NCBI RefSeq assembly: GCF_000379445.1
Contig: NZ_KB902246.1
Coordinates: 1 to 56,233 of the forward strand
Direction: 5' to 3'
DNA: 56,233 bases
Source: Fangia hongkongensis FSC776 = DSM 21703
Lineage (GTDB): Bacteria > Pseudomonadota > Gammaproteobacteria > Francisellales > Francisellaceae
The notes beneath the pieces were generated by a model. The model worked only from the letters and a program-made list of their open reading frames with translations, did no database searches and was not told the origin of the DNA. Every line of letters starts with the position of its first letter. The first letter of the stretch is position 1. The translations under genes were made by a program, and so were the position numbers. This document shows positions 8,117-16,467 of this stretch, in pieces.

Positions 8117-8986
8117 CTAAACCAAATTCAGCAAATACTGACCATAGCCAGTTTTCTTTAAAGGGTCTGCCAATTCTAATAATTTATCTTTACTAATCCA
8201 ACCCTTATGAAAGGCAATTTCCTCCAAGCAGCCAATTTTCAACCCCTGCCGATGCTCAACTGTAGCAATAAACTGAGATGCCTCCATCATTGAATCATGC
8301 GTTCCAGTATCAAACCATGCATAACCTCTTCCCATTAATTCAACCTGAATTTGTGACTGTTCAAGGTATATTTGATTCAAACTACTGATTTCAAGCTCAC
8401 CCCTTGCTGAGGGTTTCACCTCTTTTGCATATTCACACACTTTAGCATCATAATAATATAAACCTGTCACAGCAAAGTTAGATTTCGGCTTTTCAGGTTT
8501 CTCAATAATAGAAAGTACTTTACCTTGATCATCAAACTCAACCACACCATAACGTTCAGGATCATGTACTTTATACCCAAACACCGAAGCTCCACCAGAG
8601 CTTAATACCGCTTCTTTTGCTTTCAACAGAAGCTGAGGCAAACCATGTGCATAATAGATATTATCTCCAAGCACCAGACAAGCTGAATCACCAGCTAAAA
8701 ATTCTTCTGCCAAAATAAAAGCTTGCGCCAAACCATCTGGAGAGGGTTGTACAATATACTCAAATTTCATACCCCATTGAGTCCCATCTCCCAGTAAACG
8801 CTTGAAAGCAGCTTGATCATGCTCTGTTGTAATAATTACAACCTCTGTTATTTCAGATAACATCAGTATCGACAAAGGATAATAAACCAATGGTTTATCA
8901 TATATTGGGATCATTTGTTTACTTATACCGCAAGTTGCAGGATAAAGTCTTGTCCCACTGCCACCTGCTAAAATTATTCCTTTCAT
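8117..8986 (-). CDS. rfbA: Glucose-1-phosphate thymidylyltransferase
   Basis: The 289 residues begin GIILAGGSGTRLYPAT, the nucleotide-binding signature of RmlA. QMIPIYDKPLVYYPL, LGDNIYYAHGL and GRGYAWFDTGTHDS are also present. It makes dTDP-glucose from dTTP and glucose-1-phosphate and is the committed step for dTDP-rhamnose. Its ATG overlaps the stop of the upstream glycosyltransferase by 4 bp (ATGA type), indicating translational coupling. Confidence 0.95.
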   Translation of the reverse strand: MKGIILAGGSGTRLYPATCGISKQMIPIYDKPLVYYPLSILMLSEITEVVIITTEHDQAAFKRLLGDGTQWGMKFEYIVQPSPDGLAQAFILAEEFLAGDSACLVLGDNIYYAHGLPQLLLKAKEAVLSSGGASVFGYKVHDPERYGVVEFDDQGKVLSIIEKPEKPKSNFAVTGLYYYDAKVCEYAKEVKPSARGELEISSLNQIYLEQSQIQVELMGRGYAWFDTGTHDSMMEASQFIATVEHRQGLKIGCLEEIAFHKGWISKDKLLELADPLKKTGYGQYLLNLV

Positions 8987-10107
8987 TTAGCCTCCCATGA
9001 TTTTAAAGCTTGTTGCAACCGCTTTGCTGCATCTTTCCATTTAAATTTACGCGCTGTTTGAATCCCCTTCTGAGACAGCTTCTCCTGTAGTTTCTTATCA
9101 GAAGATAGCCCTATTACTTCTTTATATAATGATAGATAATCTCCAACAGGCACAATTAAAGAATTATCTTTATCAGTGGCGTACTCTCTATATCCTTCAC
9201 AATCAAAAAGTACACAAGCACAACCTCTTGCCATAGCCTCCAACGGTGGCATTCCAAAACCTTCAAACAGAGATGTTGAAACAAATATGTCACACTTATC
9301 ATAAAACTTTATACTTTCTTCATCAGTATTTGAAGAAAATAATTTAATGTTAGATAAATCAAATTTAGATAAATCATCATGAGACATCACAATAAACTTA
9401 AACAATTGGTTAGTGCTATTCGAAAGTTCATTAGCTAGCCTTACAAAATAATTAAATCCTTTTTTATGATGGATTCTACCAACAGTGCCAATAGTTATAA
9501 CTTCAAAACTCTCTATCATCTCAGTGTTTCTGATGATAGGTTTTAAAAAATATTCTTCTGACAGTGAGGGAGATACTTTTATCGGAGAGACCCTCTCTTC
9601 TGATATATAGTAAGGCTTACTAAAAAGACAGCACATAATATAATCTGAGTTAGTCACATAATAGCTATTTTTTAATTTATATGACATGCGCTGTAATGCC
9701 TTATACATTAGAAGCATAGCCCAATTGAACTTCACATGTTTATCAAATAAATAATAGTCATTTCCTTGAATAAACCTAATATATTTTTTCTGAGAAAAGA
9801 TCAAAAAAGAACAAACCATAGGATCTGAAACTATTAAAAAACCATCCATTGTTTTTAATCGACGAAGAAAATAAATCACTGCCCCAATTTTACTTAATCT
9901 TTTCTTACTCTCCATCAATGTTACAACATCTGTGTTTATCATTCCCTTTAAATTAGTCTCACCAGCTGAATCTGGCAAAACTGTATAGATAGAAACCTCA
10001 TACTTAGAATTTGTAGCCAATTCATTTGCCAAATGAATAAACACCTTATTCCCACCACCAATTTTCAAAGAGGGGAGTACAAAGACATACTTATCACGCA
10101 CTAGCAT
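8983..10107 (-). CDS. GT1-family glycosyltransferase (GT-B fold)
   Basis: From the ATG at 10107 (MLVRDKYVFVLP) the protein is 374 residues. This start is preceded by a GAGGGTG ribosome site and overlaps the end of the upstream wzy-like gene by 14 bp. It is preferred over an in-frame start at 10146 that would lie deep in the neighbour. The N-terminal half has the donor/acceptor loop KIGGGNKVF. The C-terminal half has the GT4/GT1 signatures GRIHHKKGFNYF and STSLFEGFGMPPLEAMARG, with the paired Glu (E-x7-E) that binds the nucleotide sugar. It is cytosolic or peripheral at the membrane. Sugar specificity unknown. Confidence 0.8.
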   Translation of the reverse strand: MLVRDKYVFVLPSLKIGGGNKVFIHLANELATNSKYEVSIYTVLPDSAGETNLKGMINTDVVTLMESKKRLSKIGAVIYFLRRLKTMDGFLIVSDPMVCSFLIFSQKKYIRFIQGNDYYLFDKHVKFNWAMLLMYKALQRMSYKLKNSYYVTNSDYIMCCLFSKPYYISEERVSPIKVSPSLSEEYFLKPIIRNTEMIESFEVITIGTVGRIHHKKGFNYFVRLANELSNSTNQLFKFIVMSHDDLSKFDLSNIKLFSSNTDEESIKFYDKCDIFVSTSLFEGFGMPPLEAMARGCACVLFDCEGYREYATDKDNSLIVPVGDYLSLYKEVIGLSSDKKLQEKLSQKGIQTARKFKWKDAAKRLQQALKSWEAK

Positions 10108-11461
10108 CACCCTCACTAAGAGGCTTAGATTGTTTGTGCTGCCCACTATAAATAATTGCTAGGGAAAAAGCCAGCCATATAATACCTAAAGGATATTGAA
10201 ATAAGGGCGCGACAGCAGATATGGCTAGGTATGCAACTAGTAAAGCCATCCCGTACACCCTATCAACTTGATTAGTTTGCCTTCTTGCATGTAAACCAAC
10301 CCTTATAATTAGGTATAAAAATACGATCATCCCAACAACTCCAAATACATAAGGGATAAAAAGTAATATACTAAAACTTTTAGCCCCTATAGCAGTCCCT
10401 GATACTTTAATAGCATCCACATTACTCCACGCAAAGCCGTGACCAACTAAAAAACTTCTGACATTTTCAAATAAAGACAAAAATGTCACCTTTACTGCAT
10501 CCCAGCGCCCTTTAGCACTAAGGTCTTGAAAGTGAAATTTATCAATTGTCCAATCTAACATGCTCTCAATTTCATTGAAAAAAAATGAAGACAGAATAAC
10601 TATAAACAATAAACATACACTGCTTAATTTTATTACAATTTTTAGATTTAAAAACCTGAAATTCATCAACAATATCACTAATAATGCTATGTAGGCAGCC
10701 CTAGTATTACTAATGAAGAGAGCACAAACACTAACAAACACCCCCCCCATAAATGCTCTATTTATAAGCAACTTTGTTCGTTTAGCATAGAAGAGTAAAA
10801 TAATAGTCAGTACGGAGCTTTCACCCACCCACGTAGTTTCTGAAAATAATGCAGCCGGGCGTGTTTCAAGGTTATACATATATAAGTTCAGCGGATTACC
10901 CCAGATGCCATCATAGTAATTTAAAATATGCTGCACTATAGAAAAGGCTAAAATACAAACTAAAATAGTAAGAGCTATAACAATAGACTGCTTAAGATGT
11001 TTTCTCACATATAAGTAAGTACAATATGTGATAAAAATTTGAGCATAATAATATTTTATGCCATACAAAACCCCAAGCTCATTAAAATTAAATAGCCAAA
11101 AACCCAATATGTATGAAAACCAAATAATCGATATAATCATTATTCCCCAATTAAGTTTTATATACTTATGGTATAAGCATAAAAATACAAAGAGAATACT
11201 AACGTAATACCATATATATACAAAGCCAAAAGAAATTAGCAAGGGTGCTGTTAACATTAGCGATAGGCAAAGCAAACTAAAGATCACATGTTTAGCGAAA
11301 AGTCTATAAAGAGTAAATGTAATAGCGCACAAGAAAAACCAAATGTATATAGCTAAGGGATTCCCAGTATTCACTGGAAAAATTAGACAAATCAAACACA
11401 GAGAAAAGGTCATAAATATGCCTGGTAAAATTATACTCTTATACACTATACTTATTCCCAA
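10094..11461 (-). CDS. wzy: O-antigen polymerase/ligase-like membrane protein (Wzy candidate)
   Basis: The 455-residue, strongly hydrophobic protein has roughly 10-12 predicted membrane helices. It has a larger periplasmic-type loop around 270-340 and the ISNTRAAYIALL segment (250-261) typical of the Wzy_C/O-antigen ligase family. In a cluster with wzx and no other polymerase candidate, Wzy is the likely role: joining lipid-linked repeat units in the periplasm. WaaL cannot be excluded. The start is uncertain: the frame opens with TTG at 11461 and has no clear ribosome site; an ATG at 11413 is another option. Codons 238-241 contain a run of eight G (C on the plus strand), a possible slippage site. 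The gene is very AT-rich otherwise. Confidence 0.75.
   Translation of the reverse strand: MGISIVYKSIILPGIFMTFSLCLICLIFPVNTGNPLAIYIWFFLCAITFTLYRLFAKHVIFSLLCLSLMLTAPLLISFGFVYIWYYVSILFVFLCLYHKYIKLNWGIMIISIIWFSYILGFWLFNFNELGVLYGIKYYYAQIFITYCTYLYVRKHLKQSIVIALTILVCILAFSIVQHILNYYDGIWGNPLNLYMYNLETRPAALFSETTWVGESSVLTIILLFYAKRTKLLINRAFMGGVFVSVCALFISNTRAAYIALLVILLMNFRFLNLKIVIKLSSVCLLFIVILSSFFFNEIESMLDWTIDKFHFQDLSAKGRWDAVKVTFLSLFENVRSFLVGHGFAWSNVDAIKVSGTAIGAKSFSILLFIPYVFGVVGMIVFLYLIIRVGLHARRQTNQVDRVYGMALLVAYLAISAVAPLFQYPLGIIWLAFSLAIIYSGQHKQSKPLSEGDASA
10741..10748. repeat. Poly-C(8) tract inside the wzy-like gene
   Basis: Eight consecutive C on the plus strand (G on the coding strand, spanning Met238-Gly-Gly-Val241). 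It is the longest G/C homopolymer I noticed in this AT-rich window. In its present length the gene is in frame. Confidence 0.9.
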
Positions 11462-11493
11462 GTTTAAACATACATATAAAAAAACATCTATAT

Positions 11494-12276
11494 TCAGTAT
11501 TTTTCATGTCTATTACTTATAAATTTTTTATACCATCTTTGAAGGATTGATTTGAATGGCATCTTTAGTATACAGTAGATTAATGAGTTAATAATTATAC
11601 ATTTCAATCTTATTAGCACACAAATTCTATTATGTGTCTGAACTTTCCATATCTCCAAGATAGAGTGAAATTTAGATGACTCCCCTCCCTTTCTCATTGC
11701 TGTAATTTCTGAGTTTAAGTATATAAATCGAGCACCACTGCGCACAAAACGCAAAAACAAGTCTTGATCAGCTGCAGATTTATACATTATATTGTAACGC
11801 ATTTGATACAAGTCCTTTGACACAAAACAGGTGGGGTGATTTAAACACATAAAATTAGCAAGCTGACTCAATGGCAACGGTTTAACTACGTATCCATCTT
11901 CTTTTTTTTCGTTAAAAACCACCAAGTTCCCATAGTAAATCACTCCAACACTTTCACCAGATCGCTGAATTCCTAGATATACACTCTCAAGGACATTATC
12001 TAAATAAAAGTCATCAGCATTAAGCATTGCAATAAACTTTCCTTTAGAAAGGGAAATACCTTTATTCATAGCATCATAGATCCCATTATCAGGTTCAGAA
12101 ATAATTACAGCGAAATTATCACGATATTTATCTATTACTCCAAGAGTGCCATCAGTAGAGCCGCCATCAATGATTATATGTTCATAGTCTTCAAATGACT
12201 GGTTCTTGACACTTAATATAGTTTTTTCTATTGTAGTTATTGCATTGTAGCACACTGTAATAATACTAAATTCCAT
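11494..12276 (-). CDS. GT2-family glycosyltransferase (WcaA-like)
   Basis: The 260 residues begin FSIITVCYNAITTIEKTI and continue with YEHIIIDGGSTDGT and PDNGIYDAMNKGI, then the DXD-like MLNADDFYL near residue 90. This is the classic GT-A pattern of family 2 enzymes found in O-antigen and colanic acid clusters. It probably adds one sugar to the lipid-linked repeat on the cytosolic face. The C-terminal ~45 residues are hydrophobic/basic, suited to membrane association. An A8 run at 11902-11909 lies in the gene. Donor sugar unknown. Confidence 0.85.
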   Translation of the reverse strand: MEFSIITVCYNAITTIEKTILSVKNQSFEDYEHIIIDGGSTDGTLGVIDKYRDNFAVIISEPDNGIYDAMNKGISLSKGKFIAMLNADDFYLDNVLESVYLGIQRSGESVGVIYYGNLVVFNEKKEDGYVVKPLPLSQLANFMCLNHPTCFVSKDLYQMRYNIMYKSAADQDLFLRFVRSGARFIYLNSEITAMRKGGESSKFHSILEIWKVQTHNRICVLIRLKCIIINSLIYCILKMPFKSILQRWYKKFISNRHEKY

Positions 12277-12300
12277 TCGCTATCACCGCATTAAATATAG

Positions 12301-13041
12301 TTATACTTTATATAGCCCCAATTTAAATATAATACGCCTAATAAAATTTCGCAGCACACCTACATTGTAAGGTAGTCCTGTACTCCCTGAAGTCCCTATA
12401 ACTTCTGGTAGGCACCTGAAAGTTTGCTTACAAAATTTAACAGATGGGTACCTTGAAGATTGGCTTTTATGATTTAGCACATCATGGAACAAATGCTCCA
12501 TATAGTATCCTTTTTCATCACATATTTTATACGCATATGGGTAAATGTAATTAGTAAATAAATTTACATTTATTTTAAAAAATCTTGTATCAAGCGAGTC
12601 ACGAGAAGATAGACCCGCTAGAATAAAAACATTCTCATCCTCATGGTGAAAACTCAATATTTTATTAATATTTTTCACTATTAGTCGACCTGTTAACTTA
12701 TAAAAACATGTTACACCTTGCCTCAAAATTTTACTATTTTGAACAGCATAATTTATCAACTCACACTCCATATACCCTTTGCTTTTATTAGCTGACATAG
12801 CATGATTGTGCGTAATGAATTCAATCTCCTTATTATAGGTAGCCGCTAAATCAATCCAAAAGGCTTCATGCCCCCATCCCTCACTATTTTCACAGACTAT
12901 TATTTTATTAAAACTAGAATTTTTTAAAATATAGTATAATGCATCATAATACTGTTTTTTACGAGCAACAGAAGAACTTAATACAACAAAAGAAGAAAAA
13001 GGGGTTATGGTTGCTGTAATCAATAGTGTATCAACAACCAT
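12301..13041 (-). CDS. Uncharacterised polysaccharide-cluster protein, possible glycosyltransferase
   Basis: I do not recognise this 246-residue protein with certainty. It begins with a hydrophobic strand (VDTLLITATITPFSSF) and contains NKIIVCENSEGWG, KGYMECELINYA, YKLTGRLIVKN and SLDTRFFKI. These look like a nucleotide-sugar binding fold of small unclassified transferases sometimes found in O-antigen clusters. The C-terminus is basic. It lies 25 bp from the GT2 gene and 31 bp from wzx on the same strand. This argues for a role in repeat-unit assembly. Enzymatic activity is inferred from context only. Confidence 0.5.
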   Translation of the reverse strand: MVVDTLLITATITPFSSFVVLSSSVARKKQYYDALYYILKNSSFNKIIVCENSEGWGHEAFWIDLAATYNKEIEFITHNHAMSANKSKGYMECELINYAVQNSKILRQGVTCFYKLTGRLIVKNINKILSFHHEDENVFILAGLSSRDSLDTRFFKINVNLFTNYIYPYAYKICDEKGYYMEHLFHDVLNHKSQSSRYPSVKFCKQTFRCLPEVIGTSGSTGLPYNVGVLRNFIRRIIFKLGLYKV

Positions 13042-13072
13042 TTCTACACCCCTCTCACTATTTTTACTATAA

Positions 13073-14305
13073 TCATACTTTTCCCTTTTGAGTGACTCTC
13101 ATTAATTTAAACACCAAAAAAGCCATAAGAACTGTAACCACATACTCAGAGATTACAACAGAATATGCCATAGCAATTGAACCAAATAATTTAACACAAG
13201 AAAGCACTAAAACTAAATTAACCATTCCAGCAATAAAATATACTCTAGTGCAAAACTTCTCTTTTCCAAAAGGAACTAAAAAATGCATACTAAGGACTGA
13301 ACTTAACGCAACTGCTGGCAACATTGCTCCCAGTATTATCAGAATAGCTTGAGCATCTGCATACTGATACCCTAAAAACACATTAATAAGTAAATTTGAA
13401 AAGAACAAAATAATTAAATAGAAAAAAAAACCAATCATAGTTATAAGCACTAGCATCCATTTAAAAAGCTTTAACCCCGCGTTTATATCTTTATCAAACC
13501 TTTGAGCCATCTCAGGGAATAAAGCTTGTGAGATAGGTGATATCAATGAACATGCGGCTCTCACCAACTTTTCTGCACCAGCAAAATAAATAAGCTGCAC
13601 ACCTACGGCTAACCATCCAAGATACACCACATTAAAACTTGTATAGAAGCCAACGAATGATATTAATAAAAAAGCAGAAAACGTTTTCCTGATCTCAACC
13701 ACTGCAAATGACCATTTAAAGCACCAAACCCGTAGCCCCCAGAACTGTCTTATTAAAATGATGTATGTACTTAGCCCTAAAAATTTTGAAATCATAAGGA
13801 TTGCTACTATCCATTGAATATCGCCACCAAAATATATTACTAAATAAACCCCCACAATTAAAAAAAGCATACTTATGAATTCAGAAACTAATGGCACAGT
13901 TAGCTTTCTCAACCCCTGAAAGAACCAAGTATAATTAAAGCCTAAAATAGTAGCATATCCCCAACTCAGAAGATAAATCATAGAAGACAAGTAAAGTGAC
14001 AAAGCCAATGAAATGATAAGCAAAATAACAGATAGCAATATTTTCGCTGACACAACTGAATAAAGCTTTATTTGTAAGTCAATTTTGTCACAATGATTTT
14101 TAGCAATTTCCCTAGTTGCACTAATAATAAATCCAAACTCAACAACAATACTCATCCAAGTTCCTAAGCTTACGAGATATAGGTAATACGCAAAATCATC
14201 TTGATCTAGATAATGAGCTATCAAAGGCAGCACAAGCAAAGGAGATAGCATCAATATTACACGAATAATATAAAATGCTAACGTATTATAAAGAAGTATC
14301 TTCAC
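13073..14305 (-). CDS. wzx: Wzx-type O-antigen flippase (polysaccharide transporter)
   Basis: The 410 residues are almost entirely hydrophobic, with about 12 membrane helices. They match the RfbX/MATE-like polysaccharide exporter family: LPLIAHYLDQDDFAYYLYLVSLGTW, EFGFIISATREIA, NYTWFFQGL and AGAEKLVRAACSLISPISQALFPEMA. It flips undecaprenyl-linked repeat units across the inner membrane. Its stop is 3 bp... its start is 4 bp from the end of the fcl gene, indicating one transcript. An A9 tract (13422-13430) encodes FFF near residue 292 and is a possible slippage site. Confidence 0.85.
   Translation of the reverse strand: MKILLYNTLAFYIIRVILMLSPLLVLPLIAHYLDQDDFAYYLYLVSLGTWMSIVVEFGFIISATREIAKNHCDKIDLQIKLYSVVSAKILLSVILLIISLALSLYLSSMIYLLSWGYATILGFNYTWFFQGLRKLTVPLVSEFISMLFLIVGVYLVIYFGGDIQWIVAILMISKFLGLSTYIILIRQFWGLRVWCFKWSFAVVEIRKTFSAFLLISFVGFYTSFNVVYLGWLAVGVQLIYFAGAEKLVRAACSLISPISQALFPEMAQRFDKDINAGLKLFKWMLVLITMIGFFFYLIILFFSNLLINVFLGYQYADAQAILIILGAMLPAVALSSVLSMHFLVPFGKEKFCTRVYFIAGMVNLVLVLSCVKLFGSIAMAYSVVISEYVVTVLMAFLVFKLMRVTQKGKV
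13422..13430. repeat. Poly-A(9) tract inside wzx
   Basis: Nine consecutive A on the plus strand encode Phe codons on the minus strand. The frame is open at this length. A runs of eight are common in this AT-rich region, so significance is modest. Confidence 0.8.
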
Positions 14306-14309
14306 TATG

Positions 14310-15323
14310 TTACTCAGCCATAAACTTAGCAGTGTAATGAGTATATATCTCTTTTACACCTTCTATGAGTGCTATTTCCGCTTCCCATCCTAAAGCCTTC
14401 AAAACCCCCACATCTAATAGCTTTTTCATAGTGCCATCAGGCTTTGTACTATCCCATAAGATTTCACCCTTGAAACCTACAATCTTACGAATCTTATCAG
14501 CTAAATCTTTGATACTAACATCCTCACCACAGCCAATATTAATCAAAGGCGGGGAGTCAACGGCTTCAACATAACCATTATATATAGAGGGTGGTAAATT
14601 TAACACAAATATACACGCACTTGCCATATCATCAGCATGCAAAAACTCACGCCTAGGTCTACCACTTCCCCAACATGACACGCTAGCAAGATTATTTTCT
14701 TTAGCTTCATGAAACTTTCTGATAAGTGCTGGTAAAACATGTGAGTTATTTAAATCGTAATTGTCATTTGGTCCATATAGATTTGTTGGCATCACAGACA
14801 AATATTTTGTCCCAAATTGACGGTTGTATGCCCAACACATTTCTATCCCTGCTATTTTTGCGATAGCATAAGGTCTATTTGTCAACTCCAACGGGCCGGT
14901 TAATAGATACTCTTCTTTAATGGGTTGGGGGCATTCTTTAGGATAAATACAAGAGCTCCCGAGAAAAAGTAGTCTATCCACATTATATTTAAAAGCTAAT
15001 TTTATGACATTTTGCTGTATATCCAAATTGGTCGAGATAAACTCAGCAGGGTAAGTACTATTAGCATAAATACCTCCTACTTTAGCTGCCGATAAAAACA
15101 CAAACTCTGGCTTCACTTCATTAAATAGTTTCTCAACTTGAACAGGGTCTTTTAAGTCAACTTGCAATGAACGATAATTATTAAACTCTTCAATTGGTTT
15201 TTTGCTATTAAACGTATAACTAACGTTATCATAGCCGTCTTTTTCAAGCCTTCTTAAAATAGCACTTCCAACCATTCCTGCGCCGACAACTAAAATCTTC
15301 GCATCTTTACCCATGTATGTCAT
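14310..15323 (-). CDS. fcl: GDP-L-fucose synthase
   Basis: This 337-residue SDR enzyme (from the ATG at 15323, which has an AGAGAG ribosome site upstream) has the Rossmann motif GAGMVGSA, AAKVGGIYANSTYPAEF, SSCIYPKECPQPIKEE and the catalytic YAIAK (Tyr-x3-Lys). The LYGPNDNYDLNNSHVLPALI and RREFLHADDMA motifs are those of WcaG/Fcl. It epimerises and reduces GDP-4-keto-6-deoxymannose to GDP-L-fucose with NADPH. A GTG nine bases upstream (15332) is an alternative start. It follows gmd by 22 bp, its natural partner. Confidence 0.93.
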   Translation of the reverse strand: MTYMGKDAKILVVGAGMVGSAILRRLEKDGYDNVSYTFNSKKPIEEFNNYRSLQVDLKDPVQVEKLFNEVKPEFVFLSAAKVGGIYANSTYPAEFISTNLDIQQNVIKLAFKYNVDRLLFLGSSCIYPKECPQPIKEEYLLTGPLELTNRPYAIAKIAGIEMCWAYNRQFGTKYLSVMPTNLYGPNDNYDLNNSHVLPALIRKFHEAKENNLASVSCWGSGRPRREFLHADDMASACIFVLNLPPSIYNGYVEAVDSPPLINIGCGEDVSIKDLADKIRKIVGFKGEILWDSTKPDGTMKKLLDVGVLKALGWEAEIALIEGVKEIYTHYTAKFMAE

Positions 15324-15345
15324 ATATAACACTCTCTAGTAACAG

Positions 15346-16458
15346 TTATTCAAATTGCTGTTTAATTTCATAGCCACCTTGTTTTAGATAAAGCGCTTTT
15401 TTCATAAGTGAAATATCCGAACTCATCATATCTGCAACGAGCATTTTCAGATCATGTTTAGGCCTCCAATTAAGCTTTTGATGCGCTTTAGTTGGATCAC
15501 CAATTAATAAATCAACCTCTGTTGGTCTAAAATACCGGGGATCCACTGCTATCACTTCCTGACCGATAGGTAACTGATATTCTGGGTTATCACAAGCCAC
15601 AACATAGCCTTTTTCTTCAACTCCTTCCCCTTTAAACTCAAGTGTTATGCCAACTTCTTTAAATGACATTTTGACAAACTCGCGAACTTCAGTGGTAATA
15701 CCCGTTGCCATTACCCAGTCTTCTGCTTTATCAGCTTGTAAAATAAGCCACATCATCTCGACATAATCTTTGGCATGACCCCAGTCTCGTTTAGCATTTA
15801 AGTTACCCAAATATAATTTATCCTGCAGCCCCAAAGCAATTTTAGATACAGCACGCGTAATTTTACGCGTAACAAATGTCTCACCTCTGACTGGAGATTC
15901 ATGATTAAATAAAATTCCATTACAAGCGAAAATATCATAGGCTTCACGATAATTCACAGTAATCCAATAGGCATACATCTTCGCCACAGCATAAGGAGAG
16001 CGAGGATAAAATGGGGTATTTTCACTTTGAGGAATCTCCTGCACTTTACCATAAAGCTCTGAAGTAGATGCTTGATAAACACGTGTCTTCTTCTCTAGCC
16101 CTAATATCCTTATTGCTTCTAATATACGCAGCGTACCGATACCATCGGCATTGGCAACATATTCAGGGGTTTCAAAACTTACATGCACATGACTCATCGC
16201 AGCCAGATTGTATATTTCATCTGGCTTAATTTCAGAGATGAGCCGTGTTAGATTTAGCGAATCAGTCATATCACCATAATGTAAAAAAAAGTGATTATCG
16301 CCTTGATGCCCTTTGTATAAATGATCTATTCGATCGGTATTCATTAAACTGCTTCTTCTAACTAAGCCATGGACTTCATAACCCTTATCAAGCAAAAACT
16401 CAGCCAAATAAGAGCCATCTTGCCCTGTTACACCAGTAATTAATGCTTTTTTCATCAA
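15346..16458 (-). CDS. gmd: GDP-mannose 4,6-dehydratase
   Basis: The 370 residues start with [19 protein letters not shown], the Gmd NADP-binding signature. [38 protein letters not shown] and [12 protein letters not shown] are also present. It makes GDP-4-keto-6-deoxy-D-mannose from GDP-mannose and feeds fcl. Its size is typical. The gene is 9 bp after manC and 22 bp before fcl. Confidence 0.95.
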   Translation of the reverse strand: MMKKALITGVTGQDGSYLAEFLLDKGYEVHGLVRRSSLMNTDRIDHLYKGHQGDNHFFLHYGDMTDSLNLTRLISEIKPDEIYNLAAMSHVHVSFETPEYVANADGIGTLRILEAIRILGLEKKTRVYQASTSELYGKVQEIPQSENTPFYPRSPYAVAKMYAYWITVNYREAYDIFACNGILFNHESPVRGETFVTRKITRAVSKIALGLQDKLYLGNLNAKRDWGHAKDYVEMMWLILQADKAEDWVMATGITTEVREFVKMSFKEVGITLEFKGEGVEEKGYVVACDNPEYQLPIGQEVIAVDPRYFRPTEVDLLIGDPTKAHQKLNWRPKHDLKMLVADMMSSDISLMKKALYLKQGGYEIKQQFE

Positions 16459-16467
16459 TTCACCTTC

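Noticed and set aside
11902-11909. A8 run in the GT2 gene as a phase-variation tract
   Set aside because: Runs of eight A or T occur in several genes here (for example 4411-4418) and are expected in AT-rich sequence.
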